DNA of 64,000 nucleotides, taken from Branchiostoma lanceolatum (Eukaryota; Chordata; Leptocardii; Amphioxiformes; Branchiostomatidae). The position numbers and the translations under genes were made by a program. The notes under the pieces were generated by a model. It had not been told where the DNA came from and did not search any database. It was given only the letters and a program-made list of their open reading frames with translations. The DNA is taken from positions 7,375,552 to 7,439,551 of the forward strand of contig NC_089740.1 of the NCBI RefSeq assembly GCF_035083965.1, given 5' to 3'. This document shows positions 15,834 to 27,173 of the stretch, piece by piece. Every line of letters starts with the position of its first letter. Position 1 is the stretch's first letter.

Positions 15834-16746
15834 GGTCTTTCGTCCATTCATTGTCCAATTCTGAAGCAGTAATTGTACTACATGATGTCCAATGTAAGTA
15901 TAAACAATATTATCACGTGAATCTGCTATGTTGTAAAATAAAGATTTGCTCATCTTGTTTGATTGACTGATTCTTCAAATGTAATCTTGCTGTACACGCA
16001 TCAAGCTAGCTAGGAGCATCTCTGAAAATGAACTTCCCGTATTGCTCGTTAGAGGTCGCTGCTGAGTCAGATAAACACAAGAGACCTACCAGGCAAAATA
16101 TATCAACTTCAGATTCGGTGACGAAACTGGGAATTCCGCAGAAAAATTGTATCCAAGCAGGGCTCGTATCCTCTTGTAACTACATACGCTAATTCAGTTT
16201 ACAGCCAACACACATCATCTACACAGACTTTTTATAATAGTAATAAGACACCATCGTGAACAGAGGATAGTTGTTCAGTTTTATTCATTAACAAGAGTAC
16301 GAATCGTCTGCATCTTAGTCGCTGGTTTATTTTCTCAGACAAGGCAGCTGTAAGTGTTCCTGAATAGAAATGAAACGCATTTAGATTAGTTTGATACTCA
16401 TAACACTTATCACACCATGTGGATGGGTTTAGAAATTATTTACAAATTGATACGTTAAAATGATCTGATGATTCAAATAAACCAGTACAACATTCAAAGT
16501 ACGCATGCGCAGCGAGATGCTTTGTGGGTAACATGTAAAAATGAAGGCTCCTGAGACAAACAAAACACGTCTAAACATGTATTGAGCATAGCCTGGACAA
16601 TAACTGTTTACACAATAAGGGCATTCCCCTTTGACATATCACCCACAATGCACCTCACTGCGCGTGCGCAGTTTAATCCGTTAAATGGCTCGTTCAAATG
16701 CATGGTTATTAGACTTTATTTTCTTCAGATAATAGCCTGAACACAT

Positions 16747-16888
16747 CCTCCGTTGCAGGCTTTCTGGCCGGTGTAGCCGACAATTATGATTTCTCCAGAA
16801 GATCTGGCCCCGATATGTTGAAAATAACGAGTCAGCGCTCCCCCGAAAATAAACGCCGACGCCGGCCAGAAAGACTGCAACGTAGGCC
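16747..16888. mobile_element. MITE family 'GGCTTTCTGGCCGG', copy 1 (3' flank of the DNase gene)
   Basis: Inverted ends: CGTTGCAGGCTTTCTGGCCGG at the left and the reverse complement CGTTGCAGTCTTTCTGGCCGG at the right. It lies about 55 bp beyond the DNase stop codon, so it probably forms part of the 3' UTR. A full relative is at 58738-58878 and a one-ended remnant at 52215-52298. Confidence 0.7.
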
Positions 16889-16941
16889 TGAAGTGACATA
16901 CCATTACTGTGAGTCCCCCATAGCCGCTGTGCTGAGAGCCA

Positions 16942-18427
16942 CTAGATGATATCCATCTCCACTGGCCAGTGGTCACTCACTGCCTCGGCCTGTGGGAAAC
17001 AATTCAGCTGTTTTATAACCCCTAAACAGTTATTGCTGTACTTGAAAGTTTATGAAACGTCAATTTGTTTATACACTTAGCTTTATTATTAACCTCCTGA
17101 AGGAGTATTGTAGTTACTCTTGTCCATACGTCCGTACGGTTCGTCTGAAATTTGACATGTAGGTTGTTAAAGAGGGTTTCAAACACCTTTAGCTCACATC
17201 AAATACCACAATTACTTCACGGAGGATAGTGTCCTACGGGCTCTTGTTAGGAATATCGACATGTTACATATTTCCCACAAAGCTGATAACGTTCATAGCT
17301 ATTTGACTTCTGTGTGTACCTCGGTTTGAGTCAGACGATACTCAGACTTGTAGTCGAAGACGCTGTAGCTCACAACAGCCGCCTGGAGCTGGGGACCAGC
17401 CACGACCAGCCTTGAAAATGAAATATAGATTCATACAATGTAACCTTCATTAACATTCATCCGCCGGGTTACATAAATCCGCCACTTTAAAAAGAACAGT
17501 GGGTTTGAGGTATCTCTATTGCAGCACCCATCAGGTATGCACAGCTAAGATATACAGGAGTGCATTATACTGGGGGACGTTGGGTTGGAGATCTGTTTGG
17601 ACGCATTTTTTCATTGTGGCGGAATTATGTACCCTGGTAGAATTATGTTAGTAGATGTTACTATATCATACGTATTTCTAAAATTTCGTCGAAAGTTAGA
17701 CATTTTCTTGACAGCTTTCTAATAACAAGTGTGGACTCGCTATGATAGGTGTTTCCAAAAAAAGTGCCTGTTTATTTTAAAGGATTCTTTTAATTTGAGT
17801 CATAAAAGAACGACCATATAAAGACGAGAAGCAGCAGAAAAAGCAAGATGCATGTGTTCAGGCTATGTCGTTGGAAGCTACCCTGAGCGCATGCGTACCG
17901 ATCATAAGCACAGTGGGTGCTCTTGACGGTTGTGTCAGCCTCGTTGCCGATCAGCCAATCGAATCGGTTGTCAGTCCAGATTCGAATGCTCGACCAATCA
18001 GAGGAGCCCACGTAGCTGCAGTCGGCGTTGAGATCTCCGAAGATGAGAACGTCCTGGTCGCCCCAGCGGTCCACAGCGTCCAGGTACACGTTGTACAATT
18101 GGTTGTTCTCCACAACTGCGTCTTCGGGGTCAGCATGCAAGGGGACAAGCACGAAGTCTTGGACAGCTAGAGACAAACGGGAAATATAAGAGTTCGAAGC
18201 AACAGTAAGGTGCTGAATCGTGAGCTGAAAGATTACGGTTGGTATAGATACCACTAGTGCAGGCTTCTTCAACTTTATTTTCCCCTTTTAGGGATACTAA
18301 AAACCAGGTGTCTATGTGTATGCGCGCGCTCTCGCGTGTGTGTATGTTCGTGCTTGTGAGCGTGTGGGTTTGTTAGTGTGTGAGTTTTGGCGTATGTGTA
18401 TGTGTCCGTGTGTTTGTCCGCGCGCGC

Positions 18428-18458
<31 letters not shown>

Positions 18459-20708
18459 TGTTTGTGTTTGCATGTGCGTGTGCGCGTGTATGTGTGTTTG
18501 TGTGTGTGTGTCTGTATGTATGCGCTTGTGAGTGCATGTGTACAACATAACTTAAGAAGTTGTGCATGTATTTTGATATTTGGTGTAAAGGCAGGTGTCA
18601 GCAAAACGAAGGACAATTCTGATTATGTGCCCCCTAGCGGCTTTCTATGGCCCTACACCAGAACTAGAAACACGGTAAAGTTATACTAAGCTTATAAGTA
18701 CATGTAGTTCCAGACAGGAAGCGGATGACGTAGGGCTCCCTGTGGAAGATGTCTCCCGGGTCGCTGTAGTGGTAGTCTCCGATGGGGGTCAGATCTCGGT
18801 CGTTCCTTTCGAGGGAAAACAGTGGATATCTTTGGCATCGTACCGTTTTCTTCGTATGAATATTCAAATTCTTTTCTTTTCTTGGACCCTAACCGACATT
18901 AAATGACCTAGACGCACTTCATCGCGACTTATGAGTTATGCTTAGGTCCCAATTGCGCCGGTGCCCGTCGGGGGTGCGGTCCCAGCCGGGCCCCGAAGCC
19001 ACAAAGTTGTCCCGGTGGACTGCTGGGTACCGGGGGGTACCACACGGTGTCTATTTGTTACCGGGCCCCACGTTGATTTTAAGAACGAGTTAAAATGATT
19101 CGGGGTCCCGGTCGGCATTCGCAGGGTGTCCCACGAGGCCCCGTATGGGTCACGCTGGAAAGGGCAAAAAAAGCCCGCAAACTAAACAGCGGGGCCCCTT
19201 TTTCCGATTGTCACCTAAGCACAACTAGTTTTAGGGGCCGATTCAGTACAAATCGATGTGATTTCGACATGAATTTGTTTACTGTATCTGCACCCACCTG
19301 TATAGAATGGCGTACTGTTCCATGTAGTAGGAAGACCTTCCCAGACGCTCACTCAACAACATGGAGTAGTCGTTTCCTTGGCGCCTGCAGTACAAAGTAA
19401 AATTCATAGATTGTTTTATCAAAATTCTAACCTCCATCAACATCTGTTTGAGAGATCTCTAGTGCAGCACTCCCCAGCTAGGCACAGGTAGATATTACAG
19501 TAGAGTGTGGGAGACGTTGGGTTGGAGAACTGTTTGGATCTTACCAAACGCGAACAAAGGACTGTGGAATCCGTCCAATACCAGACCACCAGAATCATCA
19601 GCGGCCACTTCGGGCTACCGTATCCTTCATACGAAAGTCTCTACACCGAACTATCACTACCGTCACTCCAGTACCGACGCAAGTTCCACACAACTGTGAC
19701 TCTCTACAGACTTTTGAATGGACGCTGCCCTTCGCATCTACAAAGTTTGCTGCCCCGAACACGTGCGCCTGTCACCAACTCCCGCTATCCCCTTAGAAAC
19801 AGTGAACACTTGACTATTCCAGCGTGCAAGACTACCAGATCCCAGAGAACATTTCTAAGTAGAGCGATTTCACTGTGGAACTCTCTTCCTGGTAATATCC
19901 GAACATCACCCACCGTCAGCTCCTTCAAAAACAAACTCTACACATCACTCGGCAACAAATACTCTGTAAATACTGACTGAAATATTTTATATATATATTG
20001 TATATCCTAGTACGTAATGTAAACCTAAGTTTTGGCTTTGCGTTGTCAACGATTTTATATATAATTTAGTCTCGTGCATTGTTTACCGTAGGCGCTTCAG
20101 TTTTTGTGATATTTTTTGTGTTAAATTTGTTTCTTCTATGTTTTAAGCTTGGCGTTTTATGTATCTGTTTGGCGTGCTTTGTGAACGTTTGTAATGAACT
20201 CTGTGAGCGTTTGTATTGAATACTGTTACCAGGGCTAACCCTTTGTAATAGCCTTTAGCTAGTTGGGCAGCCCTGGCTGTACTTTTTACAGCCGAATAAA
20301 TCAAATCAAATCAAATCTTTTTAGGGTGGTGGAATTATGTATCCTGGTGGAATTATGTTAGTAGATGTTAATTATACAGAAACTTCATATTTGATTCCCA
20401 AAACTGCCAACTTCTGAGTTTGAAAATAGAATCCATACATTCCTACATTAGTACATTGTTCCAACAGACTGCTTAGCTAGCTAACGAACAGACGAAAACT
20501 CACTCGTTGAGCTGGTCCAGGAAACTGTAGATGGCGGTAAACGTGCTGTCCCGGATCTCTTGGATCAACAAGATGTCATAACGCTCTGCAATCTGTGATA
20601 ATGTTTAGAAAAAGACCGTAGCCATAGTAGTAGCATACACTACAAATATGTCTGTTGTTTGTCTGTTTTTTTCTCTGTCTTCTTGTCTGTCTGTCTGTCT
20701 GTTTCTCG

Positions 20709-20748
<40 letters not shown>

Positions 20749-21089
20749 CACACACGCACACACAGATAAGAAAACTTCAACAGATACAATCTGAAAAGCA
20801 GTGAACAGTCCATTCCATGAAGGAAGTTGGATCAAAAATCTTTAGTTCCTGTTCATGTTCATGATGTTATACAGTGCCTGGGGGCCTATGTCCGATACTA
20901 CATACACGGTAAATGACTTTTTTCAGATTTGTGACTTTTACGTACCTGAAGCAGAATCTCCACGACTTCAGGCTTCGACATCTTACTCCTTCCGAAGGTC
21001 TGGATGTTGAAGGCGCCGATTTTCAGGGACGTACAGGCACCAGAAAGGGCCAAAACCCCGAGGGTCACGAGCACAAAACCGTACCTCAT
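16942..21089 (-). CDS. Secreted DNase I-like endonuclease
   Basis: Seven coding exons on the minus strand: 20946-21089, 20504-20592, 19298-19384, 18702-18805, 17899-18166, 17320-17410, 16942-16989 (831 bp, 276 aa; vertebrate DNase I is about 280). Seen: signal peptide [31 protein letters not shown]; catalytic Glu in LLIQEIRD; catalytic His in [19 protein letters not shown] and THCAYDR, with the conserved disulphide pair and catalytic Asp; catalytic His in the last exon, SDHWPVE. Family: Mg2+/Ca2+-dependent endonuclease that nicks double-stranded DNA outside the cell, in digestion or clearance of extracellular DNA. All active-site residues are present, so activity is expected. Introns carry a LINE 3' end, two related repeats and GT/CG tracts. 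Which DNase I-family member it matches was not resolved. Confidence 0.93.
17495..17680 (+). repeat. Dispersed repeat lacking the LINE insertion ('empty' relative)
   Basis: GTTTGAGGTATCTCTATTGC through GACGTTGGGTTGGAGATCTG and GGAATTATGTTAGTAGATG-like sequence matches 19447-19540 joined directly to 20322-20375. The relative at 19.4-20.4 kb is interrupted by the LINE; this copy is not. Both lie in introns of the DNase gene. Confidence 0.6.
18310..18540. repeat. GT-rich region with (CG)n(TG)n core in a DNase intron
   Basis: From 18419 to about 18460 the sequence is an unbroken alternating purine-pyrimidine run, CG repeats followed by TG repeats, the classic Z-DNA-forming type. Flanks are degenerate GT. 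The frames on both strands encode only low-complexity Cys-Val or Thr-His runs. Confidence 0.9.
18955..19210 (+). mobile_element. Dispersed element 'TTGATTTTAA', copy 1 (DNase intron)
   Basis: Shared landmarks: GTGTCTATTTGTTACCGGG, CACGTTGATTTTAA, GAGTTAAAATGATTC, CGCAGGGTGTCCCA, AAACTAAACAGCGG. The same string of landmarks recurs at 43995-44255 and 47035-47245 (same strand) and inverted at 61258-61410. It is GC-rich against its surroundings and has no ORF. The class is unknown. Confidence 0.65.
19536..20320 (+). mobile_element. 5'-truncated non-LTR retrotransposon (CR1/L2-like RT C-terminus and tail)
   Basis: A frame ending at 19980 reads [52 protein letters not shown] and [13 protein letters not shown]. 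This is the usual C-terminal signature of CR1/L2-type reverse transcriptases (RRATRII ... LWNSLP ... SFK). About 320 bp of 3' UTR follow, then a terminal (AAATC)n tail at about 20297-20320. The frame is open but only the last 150 or so residues remain, so it is dead on arrival. It sits in a DNase intron, sense to the + strand and antisense to the gene. Confidence 0.8.
20708..20765. repeat. (CA)n microsatellite in DNase intron 1
   Basis: About 58 bp of CA repeat, preceded by a short (GTCT)n run at 20684-20700. Confidence 0.95.
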
Positions 21090-21774
21090 TGTCCTGGCTT
21101 GCTTCTGTTCGTGAACGTTCGAACAGTACGGACAAAATGCCAACTGAATCCTTCACTTGAGTTTATATCCATTCAGATCGATCTAAAAATATCTATACAC
21201 TTGCAGAAGGATATGATGCCATAAATCTCCTTTTGGAACAAACATGACACTTTAAAAATATCATAGTTTAGGAAATGAACAAGTGTTACTTCATAATTGA
21301 GGCAATAGGTCTTGTTATGACTACCCATTTATAGAATACATACTTAATAGTTATATAATTAGAAAAAGGCATGTGGTCCATGTTAGGCCACAGCATGTCA
21401 CTGTTTGGATGGCATCGGCCCGCGCATTGATTTTCGCCTGATGGGTGAATGACGATTACAATCCTTGGGAACAGCCACAGCTGATCATTATTCATTTGTT
21501 TACAAATATCAAACACTAAACATAAAAATCAACGGAGATCTATTGTTTTATAGCTGCTCAAATCAAGTACGTCCGGTACGCACCTTATAACAGCTGCATT
21601 GGTATTTCTATGGCACTTCAATTTGAAGTACTGAGAGTTTATTTCACCCGTTAGCAGCTGTTAACGAAATGGGGAGGGAGCACAATAAAGAAAGCTTATT
21701 CCATTGAGCTGGTCCAGGAATTGGACTACATTATGAATTCATCTCCTAAAAAACAATAATTGAAGCTATCATCC

Positions 21775-22470
21775 TACATCGTTTGCTAAAACAAACAGTC
21801 TGCCTAATCGCCGAGCAGATGTTGGGGTGAAAGTTCGTAATGTTTTTTTGTGTGACGACCGGGTTTCTCTGACAGCCCCTTACCCGTATTGGCAGACGAA
21901 TAGTTGTTAAGAGAAAAAGTAAGATGTCCACAAATGTCCTTAGTCTACTCATTACGTATAAGAAGTGATGTGTACATGGATATATACAATGTAGGTGGCG
22001 CTTTGGCGTGCGGCCGAGGCTCAAACATGCGACGCCTTGAAACGATCTTATCTGTGCCAACTCGTGTTTGTAATTGTCTTAAAGGTATCTTGAATGAAGA
22101 TGAGAACTTACTGGATCTGTTCGAGAAATGTTTAGAGGCTTTAGCCCTATGCATTTTATATGTTCACACTTTTACAAGTCGGGAAAACAAACCCTATCAG
22201 AGCCTAAACTGCAGTACCGCTCCCGGCCGTATCGGGAAAAGTGACAAAGGAGTCCGTCAAATTGCCTAATTTCCGTCTTTTCGGGAATGGGGAGACCGTG
22301 AAAGGCTCACAAAGGGGTTTGAATTTCTTAGGCTTATTTCACTTATTTTCGAACAATGCGACCATTTAAGATCAAGAATGCCAATATTCAAGACATTTCG
22401 GCAACAAGACCATTGAATATTAGGTCATAAATGACACTTTTTCTTTACAGTATTCCAATAGAAGGATCGA
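21775..22470 (+). mobile_element. Dispersed ~700 bp element, copy 1
   Basis: Landmarks in order: GAGCAGATGTTGGGGTGA, GACCGGGTTTCTCTGACAGC, AACTGCAGTACCGCTCCCGG, AGTGACAAAGGAGTC, GGGAATGGGGA, CTCACAAAGGGGTTTGAA and CCAATAGAAGGATCGAGTGT. The same order occurs at 22935-23640 (+) and, inverted, at 25165-25870. No intact protein frame is seen. The gene-poor region between the DNase and polycystin genes consists largely of these copies. Confidence 0.7.
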
Positions 22471-22934
22471 GTGTGCCTGGCGGTGCAGCGAAGTTGGGAG
22501 TGGACCAAAGCTAACAAGGCTGAACTCTAGTCTATCTCGATTTCGTCTATATATTGTCATGTTCTGAAGAAATACCACCGACACAGATGGACTTTCAAGC
22601 AATCTGTCATTGTTTTGCGATTATGTTACTGTCACAGAAGTACTAGTGTTATCTTCTGAGAACTGTGTAGATGTGCTAGATTTAAAACGGTCTTTGGGTA
22701 TTCGAAGCGTCTACATACTTATCAAATGTACAGTATTATATATGTCTACTTATCATATGTCTCGGAAAAAGAAGTCGAATCCAATAAGTTGAAAATATTG
22801 TCAGTTGTTAAACTAGAGTTATAGAATACTATATTGTTCACTGTCTGCCCGTTCTTTTCATGTTAAATGTATTTGCCTACGGGCAAGAACTTGCAATAAA
22901 CTTTTATATACAAGCGGATGGACAATCAAGTAAA

Positions 22935-23640
22935 AGTTGTTCTAGGAAATCGGCTAAGGCCTCCAAGCAGATGTGGGGATGACAGATCGTGATGTTTTCT
23001 GAGTGACGGCCGGGCCTCTCTGACAGTCCCTTACTCCATATAAACGGATGGGCAGTTGAGTAAAAGACCAAAGTTGTTTTAAAAATGAAAACTGATGATG
23101 TCAACATATGTCATTAAAATACTCATTACGTACAAGATATGATGTATCTATGAATCTAGGCGGCGCTTCGACGGGCGGACATGGTGTTACATGGGCTCCT
23201 CACGCAGTGCCTTCAAATCGATCCCTGTAGGTCAACAGGTGTCTTAAAGATCTTTCTGTATGTACGTGAAGCTGTCTGGATCTATCTAGGAAGCTTTTTA
23301 CTGGCTTTTGTCGTAGTTTCGTCCATATTCTAACATTTCAAAAGTCGGCATTATATACCCTATCATAGCCTTATCTGCAGTACCGCTCCCGGCCGTTTCC
23401 TGAAAAGTGACAAAGGAGACAGTCAAATTACCAAATTTCGGTCTTTTTAGGAATGGGGAAATCGCGAAAGACTCGCAAAGGGGTTTGAAGTTTTCAGCCT
23501 TATTTGACCTTGAACTTTAAACTGTGACCATGTAAAATCAAGAATTATAATATTCAAGATATTTTGTCAAAAATAAAATAGGACAATAGTTCATAAATCG
23601 TATATTTCCTTTATATTTTACCAATAGAAGTGGTCGAGTG
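22935..23640 (+). mobile_element. Dispersed ~700 bp element, copy 2
   Basis: Landmarks AAGCAGATGTGGGGATGACA, GGCCGGGCCTCTCTGACAGT, TCTGCAGTACCGCTCCCGGC, GAAAAGTGACAAAGGAGAC, AGGAATGGGGAAATCGCGAA and CCAATAGAAGTGGTCGAGTG appear in the same order as in copy 1. Just before it (22845-22915) lies the GCCTACGGGCA fragment also seen at 8815-8880. Confidence 0.7.
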
Positions 23641-24149
23641 TATATTTTCCGTATTTATTAATTTCTGAAAAGCTATCAATGGTACATTCACATTTCCATC
23701 GTCATTAATAATACAGGAAGACGTTGAACAAACGCAACGTTGTTTATATTTATCAATCAATAGGTCCAATATCCTTTTAAAATGCTGTGAGGTGTTAACC
23801 TATCTTCTGCAACGGTGAACTTTATGTTGGCTATTATCATAATCTATGCATATGATGCGCTGGTCGCTAGTACATAAAGTTGCGTTGTTGGGAAATGCAT
23901 TTTATCTGTGACATGTTGTGCTTAATGATGTACTGGTTCCAGAGAAATAGGTAGTCAGAGAAATTCAGTAGGTTTTGTTGCTTGAAGCTTTATGTTGCAC
24001 TAATGTTTCATAAAATAAGACCACAAACAAAATGTGGATAGTCAGAGAGCTTGCAGAGAGATGCTCCGAACGCTAGACATGACAACTTAGCTTGCTATTC
24101 CATTGGAATAACATCTACAAAGTGTTGTCAGTTTATAGCTAGCGTGAAG

Positions 24150-24450
24150 ATATTATCTGAGCTTGGCAAGATGACATCTGCTGTCAAGGCCCAGACCCTA
24201 GAAGCCTTCAAGACTACCCTACATTAACTCTTTACTCACATTGACGGGTACTCGCCGTCCCCCAGCACCGGGTGACGGTCAGGGAGTGGCGCCCCTGCCC
24301 TCTGAGGAGCCAGAGAACACCGGACACAAAACACAAATACTAGTAGACTGCGAGCAACCAGTGCCCTAATTGACCTTGACCAAAATACTGTGCCGTAGCC
24401 CTCAGCATGATGAGGTTGTGCACATAATCACAAGAAGAAGAAGAAGACAT
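24150..24450 (+). mobile_element. LINE 3' end with (AAG)n tail
   Basis: A frame across about 24172-24228 reads MTSAVKAQTLEAFKTTLH and then a stop, the typical C-terminus of L2/CR1-like ORF2 (V..A.TLEAFK..L). About 200 bp of 3' UTR follow, then a terminal AAG microsatellite at 24433-24447. Only the extreme 3' end is present. Confidence 0.6.
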
Positions 24451-25164
24451 TGATTGTCAATTGTCTTGGAGATCGATTGGTAGCTTCTTCAAGGAAACTA
24501 CGAATGGATGGACAATTTAAGTACAGAAAATTTATTATGCTGTATAATCATATACACATATTTCGTAGACGTTCCTTTTCTGTCATATACGTTGTCCTTC
24601 CATGTACTCATTTAGACAACAGGTTTCCTTAAGTAAGCTACCTACGTTCAAGACATAAGGCTTACAGTTCGTCTTGACACACTTGGCTACGATAAGTAGG
24701 TGTCCTTTAAAGGACCTACACCTAGGAGTTGTCATTGCCGGTGTGTGAAGCAGCTCTATGTAAGGACCCTGGCTATAAAAGTTTTGTTTGTGGTCTTGTT
24801 TATGTCGAAACATCAGAACAACATCAGGATTACAACAAAAATGTCACTGAATTATCTGGCAAACCATTTCTTTGGAACCAGAACATCATAATGTACAACA
24901 TATCACGTATCAAATACTTTTCCCGACAACGTAACTTCATGTATTAGTGACTAGCATATCACATGAATAAATTATGATAATAGCCAACATACCATTCACC
25001 GCGTTGTAGCCTTAATACATCAAAACACCTTACAGCATCGATAAACAGACATAAACACCGTTGAATTTGTTTAATGTCTTCTAATGTTATCAATTACGAT
25101 TGAAATATGGATGTAACATTTAGTCGCTTTTTAGAAAGGAACAATTTAAATAAAATGTACACTC

Positions 25165-25870
25165 AACCACTTCTATATTGGTAAAATGCAAAGAAAACAT
25201 ATCATTTATGACAAAATGTCCCATTATATTTTGGTGAAATGTCTTGGATATCGCAATTTTTGGTTTTACATGGTCACAAATTCAAGTTCAAGGTCAAATA
25301 AGTCTCAAAACTTCAAACCCCTTTGTGAGTCTTTCGCGATTTCGCCATTCCCCAAAAGACCGAAATTTGGCCATTTGGCGGTCTCCTTTGTCACTTTTCA
25401 GGAAACGGCCGGGAGCGGTACTGCAGATAAGGCTATGATAGGGTATGTAGTCCCGACTTGTAAAATGTGAAGATATGGACGAAACTAGGAATAAAGCGAG
25501 TGAAATGTTACCCAAATAAGCCCAGACATGTTTACATACATATAAAAAAAACCCTAAGACACCTGACCTAAAAAGGATCGATTTGTAGGTGCCGCGCAAG
25601 GAGCCCATGTAACACCATGTCCGCCCGTCGACGCGCCCCCTACATTCATGTATACATCATATCTTGTACGTTATGAGTAGGATAAGGATATATGTGGACA
25701 TCATAAGTTTTCTTTCAACAACTTTGGACTTTTACTCAACTGTTCATTCGCTTGCATGGTACAAGGGGCTGTCAGAGAAGCCCAGCCGTCACTCAGAAAA
25801 CATGGCGATCTTTCAACCCAACATCTGCTTGGGGATCAGCCGAAGTCTCTTGTTCTTTACCTTGAGGCTT
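25165..25870 (-). mobile_element. Dispersed ~700 bp element, copy 3 (inverted)
   Basis: The inverse of copies 1 and 2: TTCAAACCCCTTTGTGAG, TTCGCCATTCCCC, CCTTTGTCACTTTTCAGGAA, GGGAGCGGTACTGCAGATAA and GGGGCTGTCAGAGAAGCCC in reverse order. Copies 2 and 3 form a long inverted repeat separated by about 1.5 kb. The DNA from 25870 to 26200 shows nothing else. Confidence 0.7.
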
Positions 25871-26207
25871 ATTCGAACCACGTTAATGTCGGATTCAACC
25901 ATGAATAATTCGTTATAGCCCTACTTTTTCTAATTTTGAGACATGCTTTACCAGAGGTGGTTGAATAAACTCTGCTTTCTTGTCACTGTTTAGTTTCACT
26001 ATTGTTCCATACATACATTCATGCATACATACATGCATATATATTATCAACGTCCATACATACATATATACATACATACCTGAATTACCTTTATGATTTA
26101 CTGTCACTTAGAATATTTGAAACATTTCCCTTTCCTTAAAGTCAAGAAATATAAGCCGGTTCAACTTTAACAAAATAAAGACAGAAACATGACTATTGGT
26201 TCAAAAC

Positions 26208-26213
26208 TTTATT
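26208..26213 (-). other. Candidate polyadenylation signal of the polycystin-like gene
   Basis: TTTATT on the + strand (AATAAA on the minus strand), about 960 bp beyond the stop codon. If used, the 3' UTR includes the inverted GTGCACC repeat at 26645-26960. No nearer signal is clearly better. Confidence 0.35.
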
Positions 26214-26644
26214 TACACAAGAAAAAAACAAAGTCAACTCATATATAATCCAGTCGACCCTTCATATTAAACATGATTTAAAAACAGCTGAAGGAATTTG
26301 TACCAAATTTCTTAGTCATCATTGACATAATTTGTTGAATATTCTTACGAATAAAGTCTAAAGAGACAGTCAAAACTCTTACTACAAAGACTGCAGTGGA
26401 TGAAGGATATGAAGTGTTTCTTCTCTAATCTGTCGGATCAAATACTAGTACTGTTCTCCACTTTGGTCAAATACTGTTTACATTTCTACTGCATTGCAAT
26501 AACCTAAACAAAAGAACAATCAATGATATCAATATCTCATGAGAAGGTCACAAGGCAAGAATGATATCACAAAAGGTTGAACGCATCACCAACAGTATAG
26601 AAAAATGAGTAACCTTATAGTTATGGACGTCAAAACAACACAGG

Positions 26645-26960
26645 GCTCAAAATTTATATTACTGAATAGATGCACTGGTGCAACTAACCTTAAAATCTAG
26701 GTGCAGAGAATGAATTAGGTGCACAACATAAATTAGGTACACTGTCAGCGAAACGTATTCACAGACCCTACTGCCTATCTCAAGAACTTCAATCTGTAAT
26801 TCTATAGCTAACTTCAAAATTTCAAACAAAGGTTTAGTTGCTTTTTCTGATAATTTCAAGAGTATTCTGTACACTACTAGTCTTCATATTTGTACATTAA
26901 TTTCCAACACGTTTCATCGAAGTTTGCTATTTACATGCTTTTGCTAAGCGAAACAAACCA
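26645..26960 (-). repeat. GTGCACC-rich dispersed repeat, copy 2 (inverted)
   Basis: GATGCACTGGTGCAAC, TAGGTGCAGAG and TTAGGTGCACAAC, then CTTTTTCTGATAATTTCAAG and TGTACACTACTAG, read on the minus strand, follow the order in 10885-11300. It is diverged and shorter. Confidence 0.5.
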
Positions 26961-27173
26961 CGAATGCCATCACGTAATTACATTATCTAATATCTAAACT
27001 TTTTTTATCAAAAGTAACAGACACACTTGTAAATCATATAAATAGACCACTATTGACATTATCTACAATTCTCCTGATCACTGTATCAATATTAGTATTA
27101 TCACGTTCCATCTCAACAAAAGGGTCTAGTCACATGAAATACATAAAACTGACGTTCTTTGTCGAGTTGTGTT

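Noticed and set aside
18275..18689. Five or more open frames on both strands near 18.3-18.6 kb
   Set aside because: All are low-complexity translations of the GT/CG repeat in a DNase intron.
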